Made by a program: the position numbers and the translations under genes | In this document: one piece after another, positions 36,336 through 45,997 of the stretch | Layout: each line of letters begins with the position of its first letter | Numbering within the stretch: position 1 is the first letter of the stretch | Assembly: GCA_937980205.1 (NCBI GenBank) | Contig: CALJKW010000042.1 | Span: forward strand, 1-64,000 | DNA length: 64,000 nt | Reading direction: 5' to 3' | DNA from: an uncultured Myxococcales bacterium | Lineage (GTDB): Bacteria > Myxococcota > Myxococcia > Myxococcales > Myxococcaceae | The notes under the pieces: generated by a model | Databases searched by the model: none | The model's input: the letters and a program-made list of their open reading frames with translations, nothing else | Told to the model about the DNA's origin: nothing

Positions 36336-36689
36336 TCAGCGCTCGTCGTCGTCCTCGTCTTCGTCGAGGTCTTCATCCTCGTCGTCGTCGTCCTCGTCAT
36401 CATCGACGTCGTCATCCTCGTCGACGTCCTCGTCTTCATCCTCGTCCTCGTCGTCGTCGTCAGCGTCGATGTCTTCGGACTCGATGGTCATCGTGAGCGT
36501 GAAGCGCTTCGACATGCTGCCGACCTGCGCGGTGAGCTCGGTGAGCGCGGCGACGAAGTCGTCGACGGACGCCTGCGGCGCCTTCACGTTGCAGTGCGGA
36601 CACTCGAGCTTCTCGGTGCCGTCAACGATGTCCTGACTGTCGAGCTCGAAGCTCCCCTCACATTTGACGCAGGTGAAATCGATCGTCAT
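36336..36689 (-). CDS. Zinc-ribbon protein with acidic tail
   Basis: Encodes 117 residues from ATG 36689 (GAGAGG upstream). An N-terminal zinc ribbon has two CxxC knuckles (CVKCEG, CPHCNV). The C-terminal third is an extreme Asp/Glu run (about 45 residues, blocks such as DADDDDEDEDEDED), giving a very acidic protein. An internal helix (FVAALTELTAQVGSMSKRF) lies between them. The acidic tail could mimic nucleic acid or bind basic proteins; this is an inference. Confidence 0.75.
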   Translation of the reverse strand: MTIDFTCVKCEGSFELDSQDIVDGTEKLECPHCNVKAPQASVDDFVAALTELTAQVGSMSKRFTLTMTIESEDIDADDDDEDEDEDEDVDEDDDVDDDEDDDDEDEDLDEDEDDDER

Positions 36690-36753
36690 GGTGCTGGCCT
36701 CTCCCGCGGTGGGCAATTAGGCAGCGGTGGGACCCAAGTCAACGGAATCAACC

Positions 36754-38568
36754 ATGCTCCCGAAGACGATCATTCACCGGTTTCACGAGCAGGCCGAGCG
36801 GCTCGAGCATCGGCCGGCGCTGTGGTCGAAACGAAACGGCACGTACGTGCCCACGTCGTGGAAGCAGTACGCCGAGCGCGTGCGGCGGTTCGCGGTGGGG
36901 CTGTTGAGCCTGGGTTTCCCGGAAGGCTCGCGGCTGTGCATCATGGGCTTCAACCGCGAAGAGTGGCTCGTCGCCGACGTGGCCGCGATGGCGCTCGGCG
37001 GAGTGCCGGTCGGCATCTACACGACGTCCAGCGCCGAGCAGATTCAGTACGTGGTCTCGCACTGCGAGGCGCCGGTCGTGCTGGTCGAGAACGAGGCGTA
37101 CCTCGATCGCCTGCTGTCGGTGCGCGGCCAGCTTCCGGCGCTGCAGCACGTGATCGTGATGGAGCCCCCGTCGAAGCCGCGCCCGGGAGTGCTGTCGTTC
37201 GCCGAGGTCGCCGCGCGTGGCACCGGGGCCTCGGATGCCGAGTACTGGGCGCGCGTCGATGGCCTGAGGCCCGACGCGCTCGCGACGCTCATCTACACCT
37301 CGGGGACGACGGGCCACCCCAAGGGCGTGATGATCAGCCACCACAACATCGTGTGGACGGCGGATCACCTGCTCTCGTGCGGAGACTTCACCGACGACGA
37401 GGTGCTGCTCAGCTACCTGCCGCTCTCGCACATCGCCGAGCAGATGGGGTCGATCTACATCCCCATCCTGAAGGGCTACCAGGTGTACTTCGCGCAGAGC
37501 TTCGAGAAGCTGCCCGAAGACCTGAAGGCGAGCCGGCCGACGACGTTCTTCGGAGTGCCGCGCGTCTGGGAGAAGTTCAAGGCGCGCGCGGAAGGGCGCA
37601 TGGCCGAGCTCAAGGGGCCGCGCCGCCGCCTCGTCGACTGGGCGCGCAAGGTGACGCTCGCGTACCACGACGTCACGCTGAACGGCCGCGCGATGCCGGT
37701 GGCGCTCGCCGCGCAGTACGCGCTCGCGAAGGAGCTCGTGCACAAGAAGCTGAAAGAGCGCATCGGGTTCGATCGATGCAACGTGTTCGTGACGTCGGCG
37801 GCGCCGATCGGCCGCGACGTGCTCGACTTCTTCGCTTCGGTCGACATGGTGCTGCGCGAGGTCTACGGCCAGAGCGAGGTCACCGGGCCGACGACGGTGA
37901 ACACGCAGGCGCACACGCGGCTGGGCACGCTCGGGCGGCCGATGCCCGGCGTCGAGGTGCGCATCGCCGACGACGGAGAGATCCTCGCGCGCGGCCAGAA
38001 CATCTGCATGGGCTACTTCAAGGAGCCCGTCGCGACGGCAGAGCTCATCGACCCGGCGGGCTGGCTGCACTCGGGCGACGTCGGCGAGCTCGATGCCGAC
38101 GGCTTCCTGCGGGTGACGGGGCGGAAGAAGGAGATCATCGTCACCTCGGGCGGCAAGAAGACCGCGCCGTCGAACATCGAGGCGATGCTCAAGGCGATCG
38201 TGCCCATCGGGAACGCGCTCGTCGTCGGCGACAACCGGAACTACCTCGTCGCGCTGCTGGCTCCGGATCCGGAGAAGACGGAAGCCTTCGGCGCGGCGCG
38301 CGGCTGGCCGACGACGCCGTCCGGCCTGGCCGCCCACGAGCCGTTTCGGCGCTACCTCATGGAGCGCATCGAGAAGGACGTGAACACCCGGCTGTCGAAG
38401 TTCGAGACGGTGAAGAAGATCGACGTGCTGCCGCACGACTTCACCATCGACGGCGGGGAGCTCACGTCGACCCTGAAGGTGCGGAGGAAGGTCTGCGCCG
38501 AGAAGTACAAGGCGCGCATCGAGGCGCTCTATGCCGAGGGGCCCGCGAGGGACACCGCGGCCGCTTGA
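36754..38568 (+). CDS. Long-chain acyl-CoA synthetase (AMP-binding)
   Basis: Encodes 604 residues from ATG 36754; an earlier in-frame GTG would add nine residues. The P-loop YTSGTTGHPKGV (about residue 187) and the AMP-binding YGQSEVTGPT and GWLHSGDVGELDADG motifs are clear, with GRKKEIIVTSGGKK near the C-terminus. It activates a fatty acid to acyl-CoA through an acyl-adenylate in the FadD15/plant-type long-chain subfamily. No signal peptide. A long inverted repeat separates it from the convergent gltA gene. Confidence 0.92.
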   Translation: MLPKTIIHRFHEQAERLEHRPALWSKRNGTYVPTSWKQYAERVRRFAVGLLSLGFPEGSRLCIMGFNREEWLVADVAAMALGGVPVGIYTTSSAEQIQYVVSHCEAPVVLVENEAYLDRLLSVRGQLPALQHVIVMEPPSKPRPGVLSFAEVAARGTGASDAEYWARVDGLRPDALATLIYTSGTTGHPKGVMISHHNIVWTADHLLSCGDFTDDEVLLSYLPLSHIAEQMGSIYIPILKGYQVYFAQSFEKLPEDLKASRPTTFFGVPRVWEKFKARAEGRMAELKGPRRRLVDWARKVTLAYHDVTLNGRAMPVALAAQYALAKELVHKKLKERIGFDRCNVFVTSAAPIGRDVLDFFASVDMVLREVYGQSEVTGPTTVNTQAHTRLGTLGRPMPGVEVRIADDGEILARGQNICMGYFKEPVATAELIDPAGWLHSGDVGELDADGFLRVTGRKKEIIVTSGGKKTAPSNIEAMLKAIVPIGNALVVGDNRNYLVALLAPDPEKTEAFGAARGWPTTPSGLAAHEPFRRYLMERIEKDVNTRLSKFETVKKIDVLPHDFTIDGGELTSTLKVRRKVCAEKYKARIEALYAEGPARDTAAA

Positions 38569-38573
38569 GCGTG

Positions 38574-38724
38574 AGAAGCCGGGGACGTGGAGGGCTCGAC
38601 GGGCCCGGGTTCGTTCAAGGGCACGTGAACAGGAACGCGTACCGGTACGCGTTCACATTCCCGTTCCAGTGAACGTGCCCTTGAACGCACCCGGGCCCGT
38701 CGAATCGTCAACGTGCCCGGCTTT
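38574..38724. repeat. Intergenic long inverted repeat, family member 3
   Basis: A roughly 150-nt inverted repeat between two convergent genes (acyl-CoA ligase, gltA). Arms of about 70 nt pair well: the left reads GAAGCCGGGGACGTGG onward and the right, reverse-complemented, reads GAAAAGCCGGGCACGTTG. Conserved blocks TCGACGGGCCCGGGT and CGTTCAAGGGCACG occur in both. The centre, 38632-38653, is a perfect 22-bp palindrome (GAACGCGTACC and its complement). The right arm ends in CCCGGCTTTT, so it could act as a terminator on the plus strand. Confidence 0.88.
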
Positions 38725-38739
38725 TCCCGCCACCGGCGC

Positions 38740-40032
<1,293 letters not shown>

Positions 40033-40127
40033 GGCAACGGGGTTCTCGTAGAGCACCGCCGGCTTTTCAATCAAAAAGAGATCCCAGGTGGTAATCCGAG
40101 CCATGACTGAAACTTCGGCCCCAGAGC

Positions 40128-40760
40128 GTGCTGGTCGTCGCCGCCCTCGCCGCAGGAGTGGTCGCGGTGCGCATCTGGGCTCCGGTGGCCTTCGAGCCCC
40201 GGGCGGCCATCGAGTGGCTGACGGCCATGAGCCCCCTCGCCCAGGTCGCCGCGTACGTCGCCGCCTACGCCGTGCTCACCACCGTGGCGGTGCCCGCGTT
40301 CGTGCTGCACGTGGCCGCCGGCGTCGCGTTCGGCTTCGAGCGGGGCCTGCCGATCGCCCTGCTGGCCGCGAACCTCGCCTCGAACGCCCAGTTCTTCGTC
40401 GGGCGTGCGCTGGGCAGCGAGCGCCTGTCGGCCTGGCTCGATCGCAAGGGCCTGCGCCGCCGCTTCGAGGAGAACAGCGTCGCGGCGATCGTGGTGCTGC
40501 GCACGATCCCCTCGCCGTTCCTCGCGGTGAACGTCGGGTGCGGCGCCGCCGGCGTGCCCTGGAAGACGTTCGTGGTCGGCTCGGGGCTGGGCCTCATCTC
40601 CGTCATCACGGCGCACGTCTTCTTCGCCGCGCAGCTTTACGCCGGCGTCGAGGGCGCGAAGCTCGAGGCGCTCGGCTGGGCGGCCCTGGGTGGCGCCGTC
40701 GTCGTCGCGTTCGCCCTGGTGCCGAGGTGGCTGCGCAATCGCCACCGGCCCCGCCCGTAG
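40128..40760 (+). CDS. TVP38/TMEM64 (VTT) family membrane protein
   Basis: Encodes 210 residues, probably from GTG 40128. Multiple hydrophobic segments, and the VTT signature: VGRALG (about residue 92) and LRTIPSPFLAVNVGCGAAGV (about residue 123). Such inner-membrane proteins are related to DedA and may act as lipid scramblases or in envelope homeostasis. Divergent from gltA. The PspC gene follows 8 nt after its stop, suggesting a two-gene unit. Confidence 0.85.
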   Translation: MLVVAALAAGVVAVRIWAPVAFEPRAAIEWLTAMSPLAQVAAYVAAYAVLTTVAVPAFVLHVAAGVAFGFERGLPIALLAANLASNAQFFVGRALGSERLSAWLDRKGLRRRFEENSVAAIVVLRTIPSPFLAVNVGCGAAGVPWKTFVVGSGLGLISVITAHVFFAAQLYAGVEGAKLEALGWAALGGAVVVAFALVPRWLRNRHRPRP

Positions 40761-40768
40761 GGGTGGGC

Positions 40769-41128
40769 ATGGACACGAAGAAGACCTGCCCCGCCTGCTG
40801 TGAGGAGATCGCCCGCCGCGCCACCCGCTGCCCGCATTGCACCTCGCGGCAGCCGGACGCTCCGCTCATGCACCGCGGAGTCCCCGGCCGCGTCGCCGGC
40901 GGCGTCTGCGCGGCGCTGTCGCTTCAGCTCGGGTGGGACGCGGTCCTCATTCGCGTCGCCTTCGTGGTCAGCCTCGCGTTCTCGGCCGGGCTCACGTTCT
41001 GGGCGTATGCGCTGTTGTGGGCGATGACGCCGCTCGAGGCCGACGGGGCGACGCCGCTGAAGCAGGCGGCGGATTGGGCGAAGGGGCTGTTTTCGAGGGT
41101 GGACGCTTCGGTCGAGACGCACAGCTGA
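40769..41128 (+). CDS. PspC-domain protein with zinc ribbon
   Basis: Encodes 119 residues from ATG 40769. A zinc-ribbon (CPACCEEIARRATRCPHC) precedes a PspC domain: MHRGVPGRVAGGVCAALSLQL, then a hydrophobic segment (IRVAFVVSLAFSAGLTFWAYALLWAMTP). PspC proteins sense membrane stress. The C-terminal tail is soluble. It follows the TVP38 gene closely and is itself followed by a long inverted repeat. Confidence 0.88.
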   Translation: MDTKKTCPACCEEIARRATRCPHCTSRQPDAPLMHRGVPGRVAGGVCAALSLQLGWDAVLIRVAFVVSLAFSAGLTFWAYALLWAMTPLEADGATPLKQAADWAKGLFSRVDASVETHS

Positions 41129-41130
41129 GA

Positions 41131-41202
41131 AGCCGGGTTCGCGTTCGCGTTCGCGTGCGGGAGGTGTTCTCCCGAACGCGCACGCGAACCCGCACCCGGT
41201 AG
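41131..41202. repeat. Intergenic long inverted repeat, family member 4
   Basis: Inverted repeat with 31-nt arms (41133-41163 and 41169-41199, 27 of 31 positions pair) and a 5-nt loop, starting 3 nt after the PspC stop. The left edge AGCCGGGTTCGCG and right edge GCGAACCCGCACCCGGTAGT are shared with the element at 12010-12080. Confidence 0.88.
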
Positions 41203-41282
41203 TCGTCGGTCGGCCCAGCAGCTACATGCCTGCAGCGCTTTTCTTGCGGGCACCCAGCCCACTGGTACCGTCGCCGCAGTTC

Positions 41283-41567
41283 ATGGCCTCTCGTCGCAAG
41301 CTGCTCTGGGCCGCGGTGGCCGCCTCCTTCATCCTCGCGGTCTTCAGCGCGTCCGCCGAGGGCGGCTTCCGCCGGTACCTGAAGCTCTCGCGCGACGTCG
41401 TGGCGCTGCGCGAGAAGAACGTGAGGCTGCAGCAGAGCAACGCGAAGCTGCTCGCCGAGATCGCCGCGCTGAACAAGAGCCCCGAGGCGCTGGAGCAGGC
41501 GGCGCGCGAGGAGCTCGGCTTCATCCGCCCGCGCGAGCTCATCTTCAGCCTCGAGGAGAAGAAGTGA
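41283..41567 (+). CDS. ftsB: FtsB/DivIC-like septum formation protein
   Basis: Encodes 94 residues from ATG 41283. A short N-terminal cytoplasmic part and a transmembrane helix (LLWAAVAASFILAVFSA) precede a coiled coil (LREKNVRLQQSNAKLLAEIAALNKS) and the EELGFIRPRELIF segment conserved in FtsB/DivIC. It would be part of the FtsQLB divisome complex. Its stop overlaps the next start by 4 nt, which is an unusual partner gene for ftsB (a diguanylate cyclase). Confidence 0.85.
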   Translation: MASRRKLLWAAVAASFILAVFSASAEGGFRRYLKLSRDVVALREKNVRLQQSNAKLLAEIAALNKSPEALEQAAREELGFIRPRELIFSLEEKK

Positions 41568-43720
41568 CCCCGGCCGGCGCTCTGCCCATTCCGGCGCCCG
41601 CGCCGCGGCACCGCATCGCCGCGGTCGTGCGGCTGCTCCCCGGCGTCGCCGCGCTGTTCACCTTCGGCGTGCTCGCGCGCGGAGGTTTCTCCAGCCTCGG
41701 CTCGCTGGGCCGCTACGAGGCGATCGCGGCCGTGCTGCTGCTCGGCGGCCTGTCGCTGGCGGCGGTGCGCCGCATTCGCCGCAGCAACGCCGGCGTCCCC
41801 GCGATCTTGCGCGACGAGCTCGAGCTCGGCGGGTGCGTGCTCGCGGCCGCGTTCGTCACCGTCGCGCTCGCGGGCGAGCGCACGTACCCGATCGTCTACC
41901 TGCTCTCGGCGTTCCTGGTGACGTTCTTCTCCAGGCCCGCGGCGCTCACGCTGCTCGGCGCGACGGTCCTCTTCGACGCGCTGTCCACCCTGCAGACGAG
42001 GCCCGCCGCCTTCGTCGCGCACACGCTCTTCCTCGGCGCGTTCGCGGCGCTGTACCACGTGGTCCTCTCGGCCCGGCTCGCGGCGGCGCGCAAGGCCGAG
42101 TCCGAGGCGGTGAAGAACCGCCTGCGCGAAGTCGAAGAGCGCGCGCGCACGTTCCGCCTCGCGACGAGCGGCAGCCAGGACTCGAGCCCCTCGATCAACG
42201 ACAAGGAGAAGTGGCTGCTCGCCAGCGTGAAGGAGATCGAGGGCGCGCTGGGCACCGCGCTCGAGATCGCCGAGCAGGCGCTGCGCTCGCACACGTGCGG
42301 CGTCTTCCTGCTGGGCAGCGACGACCGCTCGCTCAAGCTGCACGACTGCCGCAGCGCCTCCGACCGGGTGCAGCGCGATCGCCTGCCGGCCGGGGAAGGC
42401 GTCTTCGGCGCGCTGCTCAAGCGCGGCGTGCCGATGCGGCTGGTGTCCCCCGGCGGAGTGAAGGGCGTGACGCACTACGAGTCCGGCGGGCCGACGCCGT
42501 GCGCGCTGCTGGCGGTGCCGATCCTCGAGGCGGGCGGCCTGGTGCGCGGCGTGCTGGTCGCCGACCGGATGACGGCGGACGCGTTCACCGAAGCCGACGA
42601 GCGGCTGCTGGTGACGATCGCGTCCGAGGTCTTGCGCGCCATCGAGGTCGAGCGCGTGATGGGCTACATCCGCAAGGCGCGCGACGAGAAGGACCGGTTC
42701 TTCCGCGCCATCGAAGAGCTGAACCGCGCGGGCAGCCCGGACCAGGTGTTCCTGGCGGTGCTCGAGAGCGCGCGGCAGATCGCTCCGCTCGACTTCTGCG
42801 CCGTGACGCTGGTGACCGAGGAGAAGGGCCAACGCATGCACCGCATCGCGCGCATGACCGGCGTGACCGCGCAGGGCAGGGCGCTCGAGGGGCGCACCTT
42901 CGCGGACAACAACGGGCTGGTGGCGAACGTGGTGCGGTACGGGGCTCCGCTGCCGGGCCGCGAGGTGGTGGCGATGGATCGGCAGGTGATCTTCGACGGC
43001 GACACCCAGGTGCGCGGCCTGCAGAGCCTGAAGATCTTCCCGCTCGTGGCGGGCGACCGCATCCTCGGCACGCTCGTGGCCGGCTCGCGCAAGCGCAGCG
43101 CGATCGACGGCGAGGCGCAGCGCATGCTCGAGGTCATCGCGATTCAGGCGGCGCAGGCCGTGCTGCGCGCCCAGCTCTTCGAGCAGATGGAGCGCATGGC
43201 CACGACCGACGGTCTGACCGGCCTGCTCAACCACCGGACGTTCCAGATGCGGTTCGACGAGGCGCTCGCGACCGCGCGCCGTTACGGCCGCAAGTGCAGC
43301 CTCATCCTCACCGACATCGACCACTTCAAGAGCGTGAACGACACGTGGGGGCACCCGACCGGCGATCTCGTCCTCAAGGGCGTCGCGCGCATCTTGAAGG
43401 AGAAGGCGCGCGACACCGACATCGTCGCCCGCTACGGCGGAGAGGAGTTCGCGATCATCATGCCGGAGACCGACGCGAAGGGCGCCCAGGTCATCGCCGA
43501 GCGCATCCGCGAGGCGGTCATGGCCGAGGTGCACCAGTCGGACCAGGGTCCGCTCAAGGTGACGCTCTCGCTCGGCATTGCGACGTTCCCCGACGTGGCA
43601 CAAGAGAAGCAGCCGATGGTGGATCTCGCCGACCAGTGCCTCTACTTTGCGAAGCGGCACGGACGGAATCAGTCCGTCACGGTGGCGCAGATGCAGGCGG
43701 GCAAGAAGGCCGCCGGCTAA
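41564..43720 (+). CDS. Diguanylate cyclase with membrane segments and GAF domains
   Basis: Encodes 718 residues. An N-terminal membrane region (about residues 20-165, multiple hydrophobic segments), two GAF-like regions (about 215-375 and 385-540), then GGDEF. RYGGEEFAIIMP gives the active GGEEF near residue 625, and RDTD five residues upstream is the RxxD inhibitory I-site. It therefore probably makes cyclic di-GMP with product inhibition. Start ATG overlaps the ftsB stop. A second diguanylate cyclase follows 22 nt later. Confidence 0.92.
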   Translation: MTPAGALPIPAPAPRHRIAAVVRLLPGVAALFTFGVLARGGFSSLGSLGRYEAIAAVLLLGGLSLAAVRRIRRSNAGVPAILRDELELGGCVLAAAFVTVALAGERTYPIVYLLSAFLVTFFSRPAALTLLGATVLFDALSTLQTRPAAFVAHTLFLGAFAALYHVVLSARLAAARKAESEAVKNRLREVEERARTFRLATSGSQDSSPSINDKEKWLLASVKEIEGALGTALEIAEQALRSHTCGVFLLGSDDRSLKLHDCRSASDRVQRDRLPAGEGVFGALLKRGVPMRLVSPGGVKGVTHYESGGPTPCALLAVPILEAGGLVRGVLVADRMTADAFTEADERLLVTIASEVLRAIEVERVMGYIRKARDEKDRFFRAIEELNRAGSPDQVFLAVLESARQIAPLDFCAVTLVTEEKGQRMHRIARMTGVTAQGRALEGRTFADNNGLVANVVRYGAPLPGREVVAMDRQVIFDGDTQVRGLQSLKIFPLVAGDRILGTLVAGSRKRSAIDGEAQRMLEVIAIQAAQAVLRAQLFEQMERMATTDGLTGLLNHRTFQMRFDEALATARRYGRKCSLILTDIDHFKSVNDTWGHPTGDLVLKGVARILKEKARDTDIVARYGGEEFAIIMPETDAKGAQVIAERIREAVMAEVHQSDQGPLKVTLSLGIATFPDVAQEKQPMVDLADQCLYFAKRHGRNQSVTVAQMQAGKKAAG

Positions 43721-43742
43721 GGCATAAAAGGCGAGCGAGAGC

Positions 43743-45020
43743 GTGGGAATCCGCGGACAGCTGACCGTGCTCGTGCCCGGTGTGGTGGCCATCGGCCTGG
43801 TCGCCCTCGCGTTCTTCGCCGCCGAGCAGCAGCGCCGCGACGAGGCGAACGACCTGCGCCTGCGCCGGCTGCAGGTCTTGCAGGCGGTGGGCCTCACCGC
43901 CGCCGTTCACGTCGCGCAGAACGACATGGCGGACCTCGACACCCTCGTCGCGTTGTTCTCCGACGCGCACAAGAAGGAGCTGCGCGAGCTCGCCATCGTC
44001 GACGACAACGGCCGCGTGCTGGCGCACTCCGACCCAGAGGCCTTCAACACGGTGAAGGCCGACCCGTTCACGCGCTCGGCGATCAGCGCGGACACTCCGG
44101 TGTGGAAGTGGGGGAAGGGCGAGCTGATGCTCGGTGTGCCCGCCCGCGCCGGCATTCGCTGGGCGACCATCGTCACGCGCTGGTCGCTCGAGGGGCTCGA
44201 GGCCACGGTCGCGAGGACCCGGGCGCAGTGGCTCGTCGTGTCGGTCGCGCTGTTCATCGTGCTCGGGACGATCTTGTTCTTCGGCCTCGACCGCCTCGTC
44301 GTCGCGCCCATTCGTGCGCTGCAGCGCGCGGTGAAGAAGATGGAGGCCGGCGCACTCGAGACGCGCGTGCCGAAGCTCTCGGGGCGCGAGCTGTCCGAGC
44401 TCGCCGACAACATCAACCTGATGGCCCAGGCGCTGCAGAGCCAGAAGGAGAACCTCGAGCGCGCCGTCGCCGAGCGCACCCGCGAGCTGCAGGAGGTGAA
44501 CCTGCGGCTCGAGCGGCTCGCCGTCACCGACGGCCTCACCGGCGTCTACAACCACCGCCGCTTCCAGGAGCAGCTCGCCGCGGAGGTGCTGCGCAGCCAG
44601 CGCACCGCGCGGCCCGTGTCGGTGCTGATGATCGACGTCGATCTGTTCAAGCGCGTGAACGACTCGATGGGGCACCCCGCCGGCGACGAGCTGTTGCGGC
44701 GCCTCGCCGCGGTGATCCAGGGCACGCTGCGCCAGACCGACATGCTCGCCCGTTACGGCGGCGAGGAGTTCGCGGTGATCCTGCCGGAGACCCCGAAGGT
44801 CGAGGCCGCCGCCGCCGCCGAGCGCGCCCGCGTCGCCGTCGAAGAGCAGCTGAACCAGACCGGGCGGTGGACCCAGCGCGTGACCGTCAGCGTCGGCGTC
44901 GCCACGTGGCCCGAGAACGGCAAGACGCCCGAGGCCCTGCTCGTCGCCGCCGACCAGGCGCTGTACGCCGCGAAGCGGGAAGGGCGGAACAAGGTCGTCA
45001 CGTCGAAGGTGGCGGCATGA
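43743..45020 (+). CDS. Diguanylate cyclase with periplasmic sensor and HAMP
   Basis: Encodes 425 residues from GTG 43743. A first transmembrane helix (LVPGVVAIGLVALAFFA), a periplasmic domain (about 35-155), a second helix (WLVVSVALFIVLGTILFF), a HAMP-like segment (LVVAPIRALQRAVKKMEAG), a coiled linker and GGDEF with RYGGEEF. RQTD five residues upstream is an I-site. The architecture is that of a membrane sensor that makes cyclic di-GMP in response to an external ligand. The next gene, overlapping ATGA, encodes a PhnD-like binding lipoprotein, a possible ligand donor. Confidence 0.92.
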   Translation: MGIRGQLTVLVPGVVAIGLVALAFFAAEQQRRDEANDLRLRRLQVLQAVGLTAAVHVAQNDMADLDTLVALFSDAHKKELRELAIVDDNGRVLAHSDPEAFNTVKADPFTRSAISADTPVWKWGKGELMLGVPARAGIRWATIVTRWSLEGLEATVARTRAQWLVVSVALFIVLGTILFFGLDRLVVAPIRALQRAVKKMEAGALETRVPKLSGRELSELADNINLMAQALQSQKENLERAVAERTRELQEVNLRLERLAVTDGLTGVYNHRRFQEQLAAEVLRSQRTARPVSVLMIDVDLFKRVNDSMGHPAGDELLRRLAAVIQGTLRQTDMLARYGGEEFAVILPETPKVEAAAAAERARVAVEEQLNQTGRWTQRVTVSVGVATWPENGKTPEALLVAADQALYAAKREGRNKVVTSKVAA

Positions 45021-45997
45021 GCGTGAACGGGAACTCCGTCTCCCCTCGTAGGGGAGAGGGCCGGGGTGAGGGGGCCGTTGAGCGGGGCCTCTTTCTTGTC
45101 CTCCCGCTCCTCCTCTTCACCGCCTGCTTCCAGCAGCCCGCCGACTTCGTCCCGCCGCCGAAGCCGCTCGAGCTCAAAGAGGCGAAGGTCAAGCTGCCGC
45201 CCGGCATCGAGAAGCTGCGCATCGGGCTGGTGCCGCACCTGTCCCCCGACCGCATGCGGACGACGCGCGCGCCGCTGGTGGCGTACCTGTCGGGCAGCCT
45301 GGGCATCCCGGTCGAGATGGTGATCGGCGCAGACTACGACGACGTGGGCGAGATGCTCGCGCGCAAAGAGGTCGAGCTCGCCGAGTTCTCGCCGTACGCG
45401 TTCGTGCGCGCGCGCAAGAAGGTGCAGCTGCACCCGCTGGTGAGCGCGATCTCCGAGGGCAGCTCGACGTCGGGCGGCTACATCATCGTCCGCGACGACA
45501 GCCCGCGGCGCAGCGTCGAAGAGCTGCGCGGCGCGCGCTTCGGCTTCGTCGACCCCGCGTCGACGAGCGGCTACCTGTACCCGCTCAAGCTGTTCAAGGA
45601 CCGCAACATCGACCCGGAGACGTTCTTCGCGAGCACGGTGTTCCTCGGCAGCCACGACGGCGTGCTGCTGGCGATCCTCGACGGCGGCATCGAGGCTGGC
45701 GCCACCTGGCAGGGCAGCTTCGGCGCGCTGAAGGCGAAGAGCGGCGTCGACCCGCTCGAGTTCCGCGTGATCGCGAAGATGCCGCGGACGCCGCAGGACG
45801 TGGTGTGCGTGCGCGCCGACGTTCAGCCCGAGGTCGGTGAGGCCGTGAAGCAGCTCATGCTGCGGCTCTCGATGCGCACGAAGGCCGACCGCGACATCCT
45901 CTCGGCGATGAGCGTCAACGGGTACGTCGAGGCCGACCTCGACGCCTACCAGCAGGTGGAGCGCATCGCGAACGAGCTCGACGCGGGCCACCCGTGA
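45017..45997 (+). CDS. PhnD-like substrate-binding lipoprotein with palindromic repeat in its leader
   Basis: Encodes 326 residues. ATG 45017 overlaps the preceding stop (ATGA) and is the only supported start: no in-frame ATG, GTG or TTG lies after the leader repeat. Residues about 8-20 are encoded by a palindromic repeat (45039-45075). A lipoprotein signal then follows (RGLFLVLPLLLFTAC). The mature part is a phosphate/phosphonate-type binding fold (PhnD family): LRIGLVPHLSPDRM, then VEMVIGADYDDVGEMLARKE and ELAEFSPYAFV. No cognate ABC permease is adjacent, so a sensory role with the upstream cyclase is possible. Confidence 0.85.
   Translation: MSVNGNSVSPRRGEGRGEGAVERGLFLVLPLLLFTACFQQPADFVPPPKPLELKEAKVKLPPGIEKLRIGLVPHLSPDRMRTTRAPLVAYLSGSLGIPVEMVIGADYDDVGEMLARKEVELAEFSPYAFVRARKKVQLHPLVSAISEGSSTSGGYIIVRDDSPRRSVEELRGARFGFVDPASTSGYLYPLKLFKDRNIDPETFFASTVFLGSHDGVLLAILDGGIEAGATWQGSFGALKAKSGVDPLEFRVIAKMPRTPQDVVCVRADVQPEVGEAVKQLMLRLSMRTKADRDILSAMSVNGYVEADLDAYQQVERIANELDAGHP
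45039..45075. repeat. Palindromic REP-like repeat inside a coding leader
   Basis: Begins with a perfect 8-bp stem TCTCCCCT-CGT-AGGGGAGA (45039-45057) and continues GGGCCGGGGTGAGGGGG. It is a type of short repeat (CTCCCCTCGTAGGGGAGAGGG) usually found between genes, but here it lies between the start codon and the signal-peptide core of the PhnD-like gene. Confidence 0.75.

Noticed and set aside
41222..43897. Long minus-strand open frame opposite ftsB and a diguanylate cyclase
   Set aside because: Antisense of a strongly supported gene with clear GAF and GGDEF motifs; no motif of its own.
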